A stretch of 25,408 nucleotides of DNA, from the NCBI GenBank assembly GCA_007119795.1, contig SKOZ01000026.1:1-25408 (forward strand). The letters are read 5' to 3'. Under the pieces are notes generated by a model. The model searched no databases. It saw only the letters and a list, made by a program, of their open reading frames with translations, and was not told the origin of the DNA. Made by a program: the position numbers and the translations under genes. Origin of the DNA: Planctomycetales bacterium (GTDB lineage: Bacteria; Planctomycetota; Planctomycetia; Pirellulales; Thermoguttaceae). Below, in pieces: positions 1 through 7,423 of this stretch (positions within the stretch are counted from its first letter, which is position 1; each line of letters starts with the position of its first letter).

Positions 1-728
1 ACCATGCGGACCGTCGAGGTGCTGCAGTTCTGCCCGTGGTCGGCGTGGAGGATCAGGAGCAGGTTCAGGGCGTCGACGAAGTCCACGTCCATCTGGTACC
101 GTTCGCTGGGAACGGCGAACATCATGTGGAGGAAGTTCTGGCAGTAGGTGAGGTGGTTGTGGGGGTAGATGAACGGCTGCCCGATGGACTGCTTGTAGCT
201 GAAGGCCGCGATGGTGGGCATCTTGGCCATCAAGCGGTAGATCGCCAGCTCCTGCTGCTGCGGCTCGAGCGGATCGCAGGAGTCGGTGCAGTAGATGGGG
301 AGGGCCCCCACCACGGAGCTGAGGATCGCCATCGGGTGGGCGTTGGGGGGGAAGCCGGCGAAGATCGTCTTCATCCCCTCGTGGAGCATGGTGTGTACGC
401 GGATGTTCGTGCGGAACTCCTCGAGCTGGTCGGCCGTGGGGAGTTCGCCGTGGATGAGCAGGTAGGCCGTTTCGGTGAAGTCGCAGCGCTCGGCGAGCTC
501 CTCGATGCGGTAGCCGCAATATCGGAGGATGCCCTTCTCGCCGTCGAGGTAGGTGATGCGGCTGATGCACGAGCCGGTGTTTCCGTAGCCGTCGTCGAGG
601 GTGATGCACCCGGTCTGCGCGAAGAGCTTGCCGATATCGATGGCGCGGTTCCCTTCCGTACCGACGAGGATGGACAGGTCGATTTCCTGGTCTTCCACCC
701 GCAGCTTCGCCACTTGGTTCATGGACAT
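1..728 (-). CDS. gltA: Citrate synthase, N-terminal part (cut by window edge)
   Basis: Condenses acetyl-CoA and oxaloacetate to citrate in the TCA cycle, in the cytoplasm. Reading the minus strand gives a protein starting MSMNQVAKLRVEDQ, then the family landmarks IVGTEG-like, DDGYGNTGSC, YLDGEKGILRYCGY, a helical region with HPMAILSSVVGAL, and near the edge HADHGQNCSTSTVR. The histidine in HADH-QN-STSTVR is the substrate-binding/catalytic histidine of the family. About 240 residues are visible; the rest lies left of the window. The start is uncertain: in-frame ATG codons occur at 728, 722 and 761, none with a strong ribosome binding site. I chose 728 because it gives the N-terminal length usual for the family. 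It is divergent from nothing and lies downstream of pgsA on the same strand, with a 221-base gap, so it is probably transcribed on its own. Confidence 0.95.
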   Translation of the reverse strand, partial: MSMNQVAKLRVEDQEIDLSILVGTEGNRAIDIGKLFAQTGCITLDDGYGNTGSCISRITYLDGEKGILRYCGYRIEELAERCDFTETAYLLIHGELPTADQLEEFRTNIRVHTMLHEGMKTIFAGFPPNAHPMAILSSVVGALPIYCTDSCDPLEPQQQELAIYRLMAKMPTIAAFSYKQSIGQPFIYPHNHLTYCQNFLHMMFAVPSERYQMDVDFVDALNLLLILHADHGQNCSTSTVRM

Positions 729-949
729 AGAACGTTCTCGAACGGCTGAGGTCGCGTCCATCCCTGTGCCCCGGAAGGGGCCCAATCCCCTATCCTCTCC
801 ATTGATATTCTGGACACCAGAGTCTATCAGGTCGCCGGAGCGGCGGCAATCGTCCCGCCGGTCGCGCGGCGCAATCCGCTGTTGGCGAAGGACTTGGGGG
901 GGCGGCTTGCGAACGGGCCGCGGTCGCGGGTCAGGCGCAGGCGGCGCGT

Positions 950-1573
950 CTATCGCTGCAGGAGCCGTACCGCGGCGAAGACGTAGCCGATGCCGGAATA
1001 GACGGTGAGGATCACCGCGGCCCAGATGGAGCCGGCCAGGGCGACGTGGAGCCAGGTGGGCGCTTTGGCGACGTCCGCGGGCTGCGGACCCACGTAGTGC
1101 AGGTAGAAGAGGGCCATGCCCGCCGCCAGGCATTGAAAGACCATCTTCAGCTTCCCGGCCATCTGCGCCGAGAAGTCGGCGCCGCGCTCCTCGAGGAAGC
1201 TCCGCAGCGCGGTCACGAGGAGCTCCCGCCCCACGATGACCACCACCATCCAGGCCCGCAGCCCCCAGGGGACGCGGGTCATGGCGGGGACGGCCAGCAG
1301 GAAGATGAAGGCCCCGCAAATGATCACCTTGTCGGCGAAGGGGTCGAGGATGCGGCCGAGCGTGGTGACCTGCCCGTACTTGCGTGCGAAGTAGCCGTCC
1401 AGCCAGTCCGTTCCCGCGGCGATGACGAAGAGCACCAGGCTCGCCAGGTAGAACTCCCAGACGATGGTGGCGAACATCACCACGGCGAGGAGCAAACGCA
1501 GGGTGGTGAGCTGGTTGGGCAGATTGAGGAAGGCCGCCTTGGCGCGGTCTGCGGATCGCGTGGTCGTGGACAT
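950..1573 (-). CDS. pgsA: CDP-diacylglycerol--glycerol-3-phosphate 3-phosphatidyltransferase
   Basis: Makes phosphatidylglycerol-phosphate from CDP-diacylglycerol and glycerol-3-phosphate, the committed step to phosphatidylglycerol and cardiolipin, in the inner membrane. The 207-residue protein carries the complete CDP-alcohol phosphatidyltransferase signature at residues 56-81: D56-x2-D59-G-x2-A-R64-x8-G73-x3-D77-x3-D81. Several hydrophobic helices follow (about 25-53, 83-105, 107-125, 150-165, 178-200). NLPNQLTTLRLLL near the N-terminus is typical of PgsA. It lies 76 bases downstream of rimO on the same strand, a pairing seen in many bacteria, so they may be co-transcribed. A palindrome sits in the gap. 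The signature is shared with other CDP-alcohol transferases, but length and N-terminus favour PgsA. Confidence 0.93.
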   Translation of the reverse strand: MSTTTRSADRAKAAFLNLPNQLTTLRLLLAVVMFATIVWEFYLASLVLFVIAAGTDWLDGYFARKYGQVTTLGRILDPFADKVIICGAFIFLLAVPAMTRVPWGLRAWMVVVIVGRELLVTALRSFLEERGADFSAQMAGKLKMVFQCLAAGMALFYLHYVGPQPADVAKAPTWLHVALAGSIWAAVILTVYSGIGYVFAAVRLLQR

Positions 1574-1629
1574 ATCCGTCTTCTCGTCGCCAGGGGGAAT
1601 GCTTCGAAACAGCTCACTCCGGAAGCCGG

Positions 1630-1648
1630 TGCCCGCCCTGGGCGGGCA
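1630..1648. terminator. 8-bp perfect hairpin directly behind rimO
   Basis: TGCCCGCC, loop CTG, GGCGGGCA: a perfect 8-bp inverted repeat with a 3-base loop that begins two bases past the rimO stop codon. There is no T-run, so it may be a partial terminator, an RNA-stabilising hairpin between rimO and pgsA, or a short palindromic repeat. Confidence 0.4.
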
Positions 1649-1649
1649 G

Positions 1650-3068
1650 TCAGCGGGGGGCGCCGACGGCGGCGGCTATCCAATCGTAGCCCGCCGCAGC
1701 CACAATCTCACAGGAGACGATCTGCCCGGGCCGGAGCCGCCGGCCGGTCACGTAGACCACGCCGTCGACCTCGGGAGCGTCGGCGTATCCGCGGCCGACG
1801 TAAGCCTCCTTTTCACCGGCGATCTCTCCGTCGAGCAGCACGTCGATGGTCCGCCCCACCTGGGCCTGACTGAAGGCGAAGGCGATGGGCTGCTGGGCGG
1901 CGAGCAGGCGGTCGCGGCGGGCCTGGCGGACCTCCTCGGGCAGGTGGCCGTCGAGGCGGGCCGAGGGTGTGTCCGGCTCGAACGAGTAGGCGAAGGCGCC
2001 CAGCCGCTCGAACCGCACCCCTTCGACGAACTCGACGAGCCGCTCGAACTGCGCTTCCGTCTCCCCCGGGAAACCGGCGATCAGCGTCGTCCGCAGCACG
2101 AGATCGGGGATCCGCGCTCGCAGCCGCTCCACCAACGCCTCCGTCTCCGCCGCCGTCACCCGCCGCTTCATCCGCCGTAACACCGCATCGTCGATGTGCT
2201 GCAAGGGGACGTCCAGGTAGGGGAGGACCTTCGGCGAAGCGGCGATGCGGTCCACCAAGGCGTCGGTAAGGTGTTGCGGATAGAGGTACATGAGGCGGAT
2301 CCATGCCACCCCTTCGAGCCGCTCGAGCCGCTCGACGAGGTCGGCCAGGCGGGGCCGTCCGTAGAGGTCGATTCCGTAATAGGTGGCGTCCTGAGCGATG
2401 ACCACCAACTCGCGGGCCCCCTCGGCGGCCAGCGCCTCCGCCTCGGCGACCACCTGCTCGATCGGCTTGCTGACGTGCCCCCCGCGCATCCGGGGGATCG
2501 AGCAGAAAGTGCACAGCCGGTCGCAGCCCTCGGAAATCTTCAGGTAGGCCACGTGCCGGGGGGTGAGCCGCAGGCGGCGGCGGTCGTCGGGTGGGCTGCT
2601 GGCGGCGGGGCGGAACAGGGTGCGCTGTTCCGCCACCCCCCCCATGAGGCGGTCGGCCGCCCGGGCGATCTCTTCGCTGCCGTGGACGCCCACGATCTGG
2701 TCGATGCCCGGACAGGCCTCGAAGAGGGTCTCGCGGTCGCGCTCCACCAAGCAGCCGGCGACGATCACCCCCCGCAACCGCCCCCGGCGTTTGAGGTCGA
2801 CCAGCTCGCGGATCGTGGCGAGGGACTCGTCGCGCGCGCTCTGCAGGAAACCGCAGGTATTGACGACGACGAAATCGGCCCCCTCGGGGGCCTCGACGAG
2901 CCGATACCCCTCGACGCGGAGGCGGCCGAGCATCCGCTCGCTGTCGACCAGCGCCTTGGGGCATCCCAGGCTCACCACGGCGTAGCATCCCTTGAGGGCG
3001 GCGGGAGCCGGGGCGCTGGCGGACGACGGAGACAAGACAGGGAGTTCCACAGGCAGTACGGATGGCAA
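1650..3068 (-). CDS. rimO: Ribosomal protein S12 methylthiotransferase RimO
   Basis: Radical SAM enzyme that beta-methylthiolates the conserved aspartate of ribosomal protein S12. Domains in order: N-terminal UPF0004 (MTTase) domain with cluster cysteines C36 (SLGCPKALVDSE), C72 (NTCGF) and C106 (AGCLVER); radical SAM core with C182-x3-C186-x2-C189 (SEGCDRLCTFCSIPRMRG); and a TRAM-like C-terminus (about 400-465). SLGCPKALVDSE separates RimO from MiaB-type relatives. At 472 residues it is slightly long because of a Pro/Ala/Ser-rich leader of about 26 residues. The start is a weak call: the codon at 3068 is TTG, with no in-frame ATG nearby; a GTG at 3050 is an alternative. The gene probably heads a rimO-pgsA unit. 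Confidence 0.95.
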   Translation of the reverse strand: MPSVLPVELPVLSPSSASAPAPAALKGCYAVVSLGCPKALVDSERMLGRLRVEGYRLVEAPEGADFVVVNTCGFLQSARDESLATIRELVDLKRRGRLRGVIVAGCLVERDRETLFEACPGIDQIVGVHGSEEIARAADRLMGGVAEQRTLFRPAASSPPDDRRRLRLTPRHVAYLKISEGCDRLCTFCSIPRMRGGHVSKPIEQVVAEAEALAAEGARELVVIAQDATYYGIDLYGRPRLADLVERLERLEGVAWIRLMYLYPQHLTDALVDRIAASPKVLPYLDVPLQHIDDAVLRRMKRRVTAAETEALVERLRARIPDLVLRTTLIAGFPGETEAQFERLVEFVEGVRFERLGAFAYSFEPDTPSARLDGHLPEEVRQARRDRLLAAQQPIAFAFSQAQVGRTIDVLLDGEIAGEKEAYVGRGYADAPEVDGVVYVTGRRLRPGQIVSCEIVAAAGYDWIAAAVGAPR

Positions 3069-3090
3069 CGAAAGAGGCAGCTTGCCGGGA

Positions 3091-3125
3091 CCGGCCCGCA
3101 GGCAGAATGCCTGCGGAAGGGCCGG
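3091..3125. repeat. Strong palindrome in the rimO leader
   Basis: CCGCAGGCA (3096-3104), loop GAA, TGCCTGCGG (3108-3116) is a perfect 9-bp stem. It is extended by CCGGC (3091-3095) pairing with GCCGG (3121-3125) across a 4-base bulge. It lies 23 bases upstream of the assigned rimO start, so it would form in the rimO leader RNA if transcription starts further upstream. Confidence 0.5.
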
Positions 3126-3514
3126 GGGCTGGTCGGGGCGTGACGGCGCCCCTTGTCGCTATCGTATCCGATCACCCCGTTTCGAGTAAGGCGGTTGGGG
3201 GCGTTGCGGCCAGTGCGTCCGCCCCGCCGGTGGCATGCGCGGCATCCTGAGCTGCCTATCTCCTTGCCGGGAAAGGGCAAAGCTCTCCTGCCGCGATCCG
3301 TAGCTGGGGGAGAACCGGGCAGTCGGCGGGGAATCCTCGGATTGCCCGCGACGGGACTCGGGGGGCTCGACGGCGCGTCCGCGCGTGGAGCAGGGATCGT
3401 GCACGTTGGGCGAAGGATCTCCGCGGCGGCTGGCGCTGCGTGGTGCTAGCAGTGCATGCGCGCTGGGCGGCGCACCGCAAGAGACGGATCTTGGTGTCGA
3501 GCGTAACACGATGC

Positions 3515-3542
3515 TTGACAAGCCGGCCGGTATGCGGACAAT
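3515..3542 (+). promoter_or_regulatory. Putative sigma-70-type promoter for folK
   Basis: A perfect -35 hexamer TTGACA (3515-3520), a 16-base spacer and GACAAT (3537-3542, 4 of 6 matches to TATAAT). It points at folK and would leave a leader of about 130 bases. The same -35/-10 pair occurs upstream of the DUF2007 gene. Confidence 0.45.
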
Positions 3543-3680
3543 GGCTGCCATCGCTCGTAGGATATCTGCGGGGGGACGGCGACCGAAGGGATCGACAGTC
3601 GGCGGCCATCGTCGTGGCCGGGAAGGCCCCCCCCTTTTTTCGCTCGGCTATTCCATACTTCCCTCTTTCCGTCGCAGGCC

Positions 3681-4778
3681 ATGGCCTACTGCCTGATCGG
3701 CCTGGGGGCTAATCTCGGTGACCGTGGGCGTGCGCTCGATGCCGCGGTGGAGCGGCTCGCCTGCGCCGAAGTCCGCGTCGTAGCCAAGAGCCGCTACCGG
3801 CAAACGGAGCCGGTCGGCGGTCCGCCAGGGCAGACGCCGTATCTCAACGGCGCGGTGCTCGTCGAGACGGCGCTGACGCCCCGGGCCCTCTTGCGGCGCA
3901 TGCAGTCCATCGAGCTCGAGCTGGGCCGGCGCCGCGACGAGGAAGTCCGCTGGGGGGCGCGTCCGATCGATCTCGACCTGCTCCTCTACGATACGCTGAT
4001 GCTCTTTTCGGAAGGGCTTACCGTGCCCCATCCCCGCATGGCCTGGCGGCGGTTCGTCCTCGAACCCGCGGCAGAGATCGCCGGGGCCATGCGCCACCCC
4101 ACCACGAACTGGACGGTGGCGCGGCTCTGGAACCACTTGAACAGCACGTTGAACTACGTCGCCGTCAGCGGTCCGGCGGGCGCGGGGGCGGTGCGGCTGG
4201 TGGCGGCCCTGGCGCGGGGGAATCCCCGGATCGTTCCCTTGGTCGAACCGCCGTTGCCGAAACGTCTGCTGGAAACCGCCGCCGATCCGGCTGGTCAGGG
4301 GGCGGCGGCGGCGCTAGAATGGGTATGTCGGCTTCGCGCCCGACTCGACCCCCGGGCCGATCCGTGGGCGGACCGGCGGCTCCAGCCCACGGCCGGCGGC
4401 AACCGGGCCTACGCGGTGAGCGACTTCTGGTTGGACGAGCCCCTGGCCTTTGCCGAGTCCTGCCTTCGCCGGGGTCCCTTGGCGAGGTTCCGCCGCGTGT
4501 GGGAATCTGCGGCCGCCGTCGCGGTGGCGCCGCGTCTTCTGGTGGTGCTCGCTCCGCCGGAGCACGAGGAAACGGCCGAGGAGATTTGCGCGCGGGCGCG
4601 CCGCCGGGTGCTCTGCTCCCAGGCGTGGTGCCTCCGCTACCTCGAACAGATGGAGAACCGCTATCAGAGCCCGATCGGACCTTCGATGCATTTCGTCACT
4701 CCTCCGCTCCGCGCCGGGAGCGCATCGCTCTGCGCCGTCGCCGCCGAAGTCCTCGATGCCATCGCTTCCATGGGCTGA
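3681..4778 (+). CDS. folK: FolK (HPPK) fused to a deoxynucleoside-kinase-like domain
   Basis: Residues 1-150 are 6-hydroxymethyl-7,8-dihydropterin pyrophosphokinase of folate synthesis: start YCLIGLGANLGDR, then YRTEP-like SRYRQTEPVGG (38-47), RRRDEEVRWGARPIDLDLL (83-101, with the metal-binding D-x-D) and VPHPRM (115-120). Residues about 155-365 resemble the deoxyguanosine/deoxyadenosine kinase family, notably YVAVSGPAGAGA at the P-loop position and VSDFWLDEPLAFAES (246-260), which fits the family's SDYxFDxxLAFA block. The P-loop reads G-P-A-G-A-G-A-V at 164-171, lacking the Lys and Ser/Thr of GxxxxGK[ST], so kinase activity of this half is doubtful. It is far longer (365 aa) than stand-alone FolK (about 160 aa). 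No clear ribosome binding site precedes the ATG. panC follows after 64 bases. Confidence 0.88.
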   Translation: MAYCLIGLGANLGDRGRALDAAVERLACAEVRVVAKSRYRQTEPVGGPPGQTPYLNGAVLVETALTPRALLRRMQSIELELGRRRDEEVRWGARPIDLDLLLYDTLMLFSEGLTVPHPRMAWRRFVLEPAAEIAGAMRHPTTNWTVARLWNHLNSTLNYVAVSGPAGAGAVRLVAALARGNPRIVPLVEPPLPKRLLETAADPAGQGAAAALEWVCRLRARLDPRADPWADRRLQPTAGGNRAYAVSDFWLDEPLAFAESCLRRGPLARFRRVWESAAAVAVAPRLLVVLAPPEHEETAEEICARARRRVLCSQAWCLRYLEQMENRYQSPIGPSMHFVTPPLRAGSASLCAVAAEVLDAIASMG

Positions 4779-4842
4779 GCATGCACCGTGGCCCTGAGGC
4801 GCTTGCCGTGCATGCCCCCCCGTCCGCCCCGATTCCTCTGCG

Positions 4843-5745
4843 ATGTCCCTGCATACCACTCCCCGCCTGGTGACCACCGTCGCCGGCCTCCGCGAGGCCC
4901 TGGCCCCGCACCGCGCCGCGGCGGCGCGGATCGGTCTGGTCCCCACCATGGGCGCGCTGCACGAGGGGCACCTGAGCCTTGTCCGCGCGGCCCGCGCGGC
5001 CTGCGGCGTGGTGGTTGTCTCCGTCTACGTCAATCCCAGCCAGTTCGGCCCCCGGGAAGACTTCGCCCACTATCCCCGCAGCCTGGAAACGGACGTTGCG
5101 GCGGTGGCGGCGTGCAGCGCGGACTTCGTCTTCGCTCCCGACGACGCCGAGGTCTATCCCCCGGGCTTTGACACCTGGGTGGAAGTGGGCGGGGTCTCCG
5201 AACCGCTCGAGGGCCGGCACCGCCCGGGCCATTTCCGCGGCGTGGCGACGGTGGTGCTCAAGCTGCTCAACATGGTCGGCCCCCAGGCCGCCTATTTCGG
5301 TCTTAAGGACATCCAGCAGTTCCGCGTACTGGAGCAGATGGTCCGCGACCTGAACGTACCGGTGGATCTCGTGCCCTGCGCGACGGTCCGCGAGGCGGAC
5401 GGCCTGGCGATGAGCTCGCGCAACGCCTATTTGAGCCCCGCCGCGCGCGGGGAGGCCGGCGTCGTCTTCGAGAGTCTGCGCACCGCCCAGCGGCTCGTCG
5501 ACGAGGGCCGGCGCTGCGCCGCGACCGTCGCCGCCGCCATGCGCCAGGTGATCCTCTCCGCGAAGGGCGCGAGCATCGACTATGCGGAGATCGTCGATCC
5601 GCGTACGCTGCGGCCGGTGGAGAGGGTCGACGGGGTCGCCCTGGCGGTCCTCGCCGTGCGGCTCGAGGAAACACGGCTGATCGACAACGCGTTGATCGTT
5701 CCCCCGGGGACGTGCAGGGAGCGGGCAATCGGGGACGGGAGATAG
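4843..5745 (+). CDS. panC: Pantothenate synthetase (pantoate--beta-alanine ligase)
   Basis: Joins pantoate and beta-alanine with ATP (through pantoyl-adenylate), the last step of pantothenate synthesis, in the cytoplasm. The 300-residue protein has the ATP-binding HxGH motif (PTMGALHEGHLSLVR, H40 and H43), NPSQFGPREDF-YPR (64-79), GLKD-QQF (153-160) and the KMSKS-like MSSRN (190-194). All catalytic blocks are present and the length is normal for the family. The ATG at 4843 gives a standard N-terminus, with no clear Shine-Dalgarno sequence. Its place between folK and lgt on the same strand, with gaps of 64 and 17 bases, suggests one transcription unit. Confidence 0.97.
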   Translation: MSLHTTPRLVTTVAGLREALAPHRAAAARIGLVPTMGALHEGHLSLVRAARAACGVVVVSVYVNPSQFGPREDFAHYPRSLETDVAAVAACSADFVFAPDDAEVYPPGFDTWVEVGGVSEPLEGRHRPGHFRGVATVVLKLLNMVGPQAAYFGLKDIQQFRVLEQMVRDLNVPVDLVPCATVREADGLAMSSRNAYLSPAARGEAGVVFESLRTAQRLVDEGRRCAATVAAAMRQVILSAKGASIDYAEIVDPRTLRPVERVDGVALAVLAVRLEETRLIDNALIVPPGTCRERAIGDGR

Positions 5746-5762
5746 CGAGGCGGCACGCAACG

Positions 5763-7049
5763 ATGTACCAGACGCTCTTTCACATTCCCCACGAGGTCTT
5801 CGGCCTCCCGGTCTTCGGAGCCGGCATCCTGCTGGCGCTGTGGCTCTTCTTCTCCGCCGTCTGGTTCGCCTACCTGATTTGGCGGCAGGGAATGGGGGCC
5901 GACGCGCTGGGACACCTCCCCCTGCTCCTCCTGGTGGCGGCGGCCATCTGGCAGCTTCTGCCGGCGCTGCTCGACGAGGAGGGCCTTCCCATCCGCGGTT
6001 ACGGGACGATGCTCGTGGCGGCCTTCGCGGCCTCGTTCGGGATGGCTGCGTGGCGTGGTCGCCGGGCGGGGTTCTCCACGGACATCCTCTTCTCGCTGGC
6101 CGGCTGGATGTTCCTCTTGGGCGTGGCCGGGGCGCGCCTCTTCTACGTCATCGAGTACTGGGAATCGTTCCGGAAGGCGACCTTCGGCGGCACGATATGG
6201 GCCGTGCTCAACGTGGCCGAGGGGGGGCTGGTGGTCTTCGGCGGCTTCTTCGGCGGGATGGCGGCGCTGATCTACTTCACCGTCCGTTACCGGCTGCCGG
6301 CGTTGAATTTGCTCGATGTGCTGGCGCCCGCGATGATGGTGGGGCTCGCCTTCGGGCGCGTGGGGTGCCTGCTCAACGGCTGTTGCTTCGGCGGTGTGAC
6401 CGATCTGCCGTGGGCGGTCACCTTCCCCCCCGGCACGCCGCCGTACGAGTGGCAGGTCCGCCGGGGGATGATCCCCGTACAGGGCATCCACTTCGCGGGC
6501 GAGCCGTACGAGGTCGCCGAAGTCGCCGCCGTCGTCCCCGATTCACCGGCCGCCCGCGCCGGTCTGGCCCCCGGCGACCGCATCGTCGCCGTCATCGACC
6601 ACTCCGCCGAGGAGCCGCTCCTCTATCCCGTCCGCTACACGGCCGAAGCCGAGCGGGCCCTCGTCCAGCTCTTCCGTCCCGGGCGGGAAGTGGGGCTGGA
6701 GGTGTACGACCGCAGCCCGGTGGGATGGACCGTCGAGGACGACCTTCCCCGCAGCCTCCCCATCCATCCCACGCAGGCCTACGCCGTCGTCAACGCCATC
6801 TTGATCCTCCTCGTGCTGGTCGCCTTCGAACCCCTCCGGCGGCGCGGAGGGGAGAGCTTCGCCCTCTTGATCACCCTCTATCCCATAAGCCGCATCGCCC
6901 TGGAGGCGATCCGCACCGACGAAGGCGCGGTCTTCGCGACGGGACTGACCATCTCGCAACTGGTGAGCGTGGGGCTGCTTTGCATTGCCGCGGCCTTTTG
7001 GCTCTACCTGCTGCGGCAGCCGCCCTCGCGGGCGGGGAACGGCGCATGA
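5763..7049 (+). CDS. lgt: Prolipoprotein diacylglyceryl transferase with PDZ-like insert
   Basis: Inner-membrane enzyme that transfers diacylglyceryl from phosphatidylglycerol to the lipobox cysteine of prolipoproteins, the first step of lipoprotein maturation. The 428-residue protein has about seven hydrophobic segments, RGYG (78-81), GGLVVFGGFFGG (154-165), the Lgt signature FGRVGCLLNGCCFG (197-210, with the essential-type arginine R199), HPTQ (335-338) and a C-terminal YPISRIALEAIRTDE (373-387). Between signature and HPTQ lies a soluble block (about 250-315) reading PDSPAARAGLAPGDRIVAV, the carboxylate-binding-loop end of a PDZ domain. It is longer than E. coli Lgt (about 290 aa), mostly through this insert. 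The His of the E. coli HGGL motif is Phe here. Start: ATG at 5763, with an AGGCGG about ten bases upstream, preferred over an in-frame codon at 5712 that would overlap panC. Confidence 0.93.
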   Translation: MYQTLFHIPHEVFGLPVFGAGILLALWLFFSAVWFAYLIWRQGMGADALGHLPLLLLVAAAIWQLLPALLDEEGLPIRGYGTMLVAAFAASFGMAAWRGRRAGFSTDILFSLAGWMFLLGVAGARLFYVIEYWESFRKATFGGTIWAVLNVAEGGLVVFGGFFGGMAALIYFTVRYRLPALNLLDVLAPAMMVGLAFGRVGCLLNGCCFGGVTDLPWAVTFPPGTPPYEWQVRRGMIPVQGIHFAGEPYEVAEVAAVVPDSPAARAGLAPGDRIVAVIDHSAEEPLLYPVRYTAEAERALVQLFRPGREVGLEVYDRSPVGWTVEDDLPRSLPIHPTQAYAVVNAILILLVLVAFEPLRRRGGESFALLITLYPISRIALEAIRTDEGAVFATGLTISQLVSVGLLCIAAAFWLYLLRQPPSRAGNGA

Positions 7050-7069
7050 CGGCGCGAGCGAGAATTGCT

Positions 7070-7086
7070 GGGAAAACCCTTTTCCC
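7070..7086. terminator. Hairpin downstream of lgt
   Basis: GGGAAAA, loop CCC, TTTTCCC: a perfect 7-bp inverted repeat starting 21 bases after the lgt stop. There is no T-run beyond the stem's own TTTT. It may end or process the folK-panC-lgt transcript. Confidence 0.4.
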
Positions 7087-7145
7087 GCTTCCGGCCCGCG
7101 CGGTACACTGACCCCTGCCGGTTTGCGAAGCGTCGGTCGCCCGGA

Positions 7146-7174
7146 TCGGCAGCGGCGAGCCGGGCCGGTACAAT
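7146..7174 (+). promoter_or_regulatory. Putative promoter for the zinc-ribbon/maf pair
   Basis: TCGGCA (7146-7151, 4 of 6 matches to TTGACA), a 17-base spacer and TACAAT (7169-7174, 5 of 6 matches to TATAAT). The start point would be near 7182, about 30 bases ahead of the small gene. Confidence 0.4.
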
Positions 7175-7210
7175 GCGGTTCGAGATTCGCGGGCTCTGGA
7201 GGTTGTGGCC

Positions 7211-7423
7211 ATGGCCATCCTGGTCACATGTCCCTACTGCGACGATCGCCGCGAGTGGGACGAGGAATGCGCGGGCACGGACCAGTCTTGTCACGGCTGT
7301 GGGCGGATCATTCCCATCCCCGAAAAGACCCGCGGGGTGTGGGCCGCCGGGTGTGGTACGCAGGCGCTCGGCCTAGTGATTCTGGCGGTCTTCCTTCTCT
7401 GTGGAGCCCTTGCCTTCCGATGA
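7211..7423 (+). CDS. Small zinc-ribbon membrane protein, function unknown
   Basis: A 70-residue protein with an N-terminal cysteine cluster (CPYCDD, then C-x5-CHGCGRI) that fits a four-cysteine zinc ribbon, and one C-terminal hydrophobic segment (about residues 48-68). I do not recognise a named family. The start is ATG 7211 because GGAGG at 7198-7202 lies 8 bases upstream; a GTG at 7205 would be only 2 bases from it. The stop overlaps the maf start (ATGA at 7420-7423), which implies translational coupling. The zinc ribbon plus single helix resembles the layout of the GYF_2 protein at 20421-21236 in miniature. Confidence 0.75.
   Translation: MAILVTCPYCDDRREWDEECAGTDQSCHGCGRIIPIPEKTRGVWAAGCGTQALGLVILAVFLLCGALAFR

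Larger units (their letters stand above)
3069..3680. other. Intergenic region between divergent rimO and folK
   Basis: About 610 bases with no credible gene. Short open frames occur on both strands but their translations are Arg/Pro/Ser-rich and match nothing I recognise. It holds a strong hairpin near the rimO start and a promoter-like sequence facing folK (both listed separately), and a C-run followed by a T-run at about 3629-3641. Confidence 0.6.

Noticed and set aside
3159..3551. Possible minus-strand gene in the rimO-folK gap
   Set aside because: 130-codon frame of Ser/Arg/Pro-rich sequence without a ribosome binding site or family similarity.
3618..3642. GGCC-GGGAA-GGCC followed by C6 and T6 as an intrinsic terminator
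   Set aside because: The stem is only 4 bp, separated from the T-run by C residues, and no plus-strand gene lies upstream to be terminated.
7169..7195. GGTTCGAGATTC near 7177, like a tRNA T-arm
   Set aside because: No matching acceptor, D-arm or anticodon arm around it; the sequence is the leader of the small zinc-ribbon gene.
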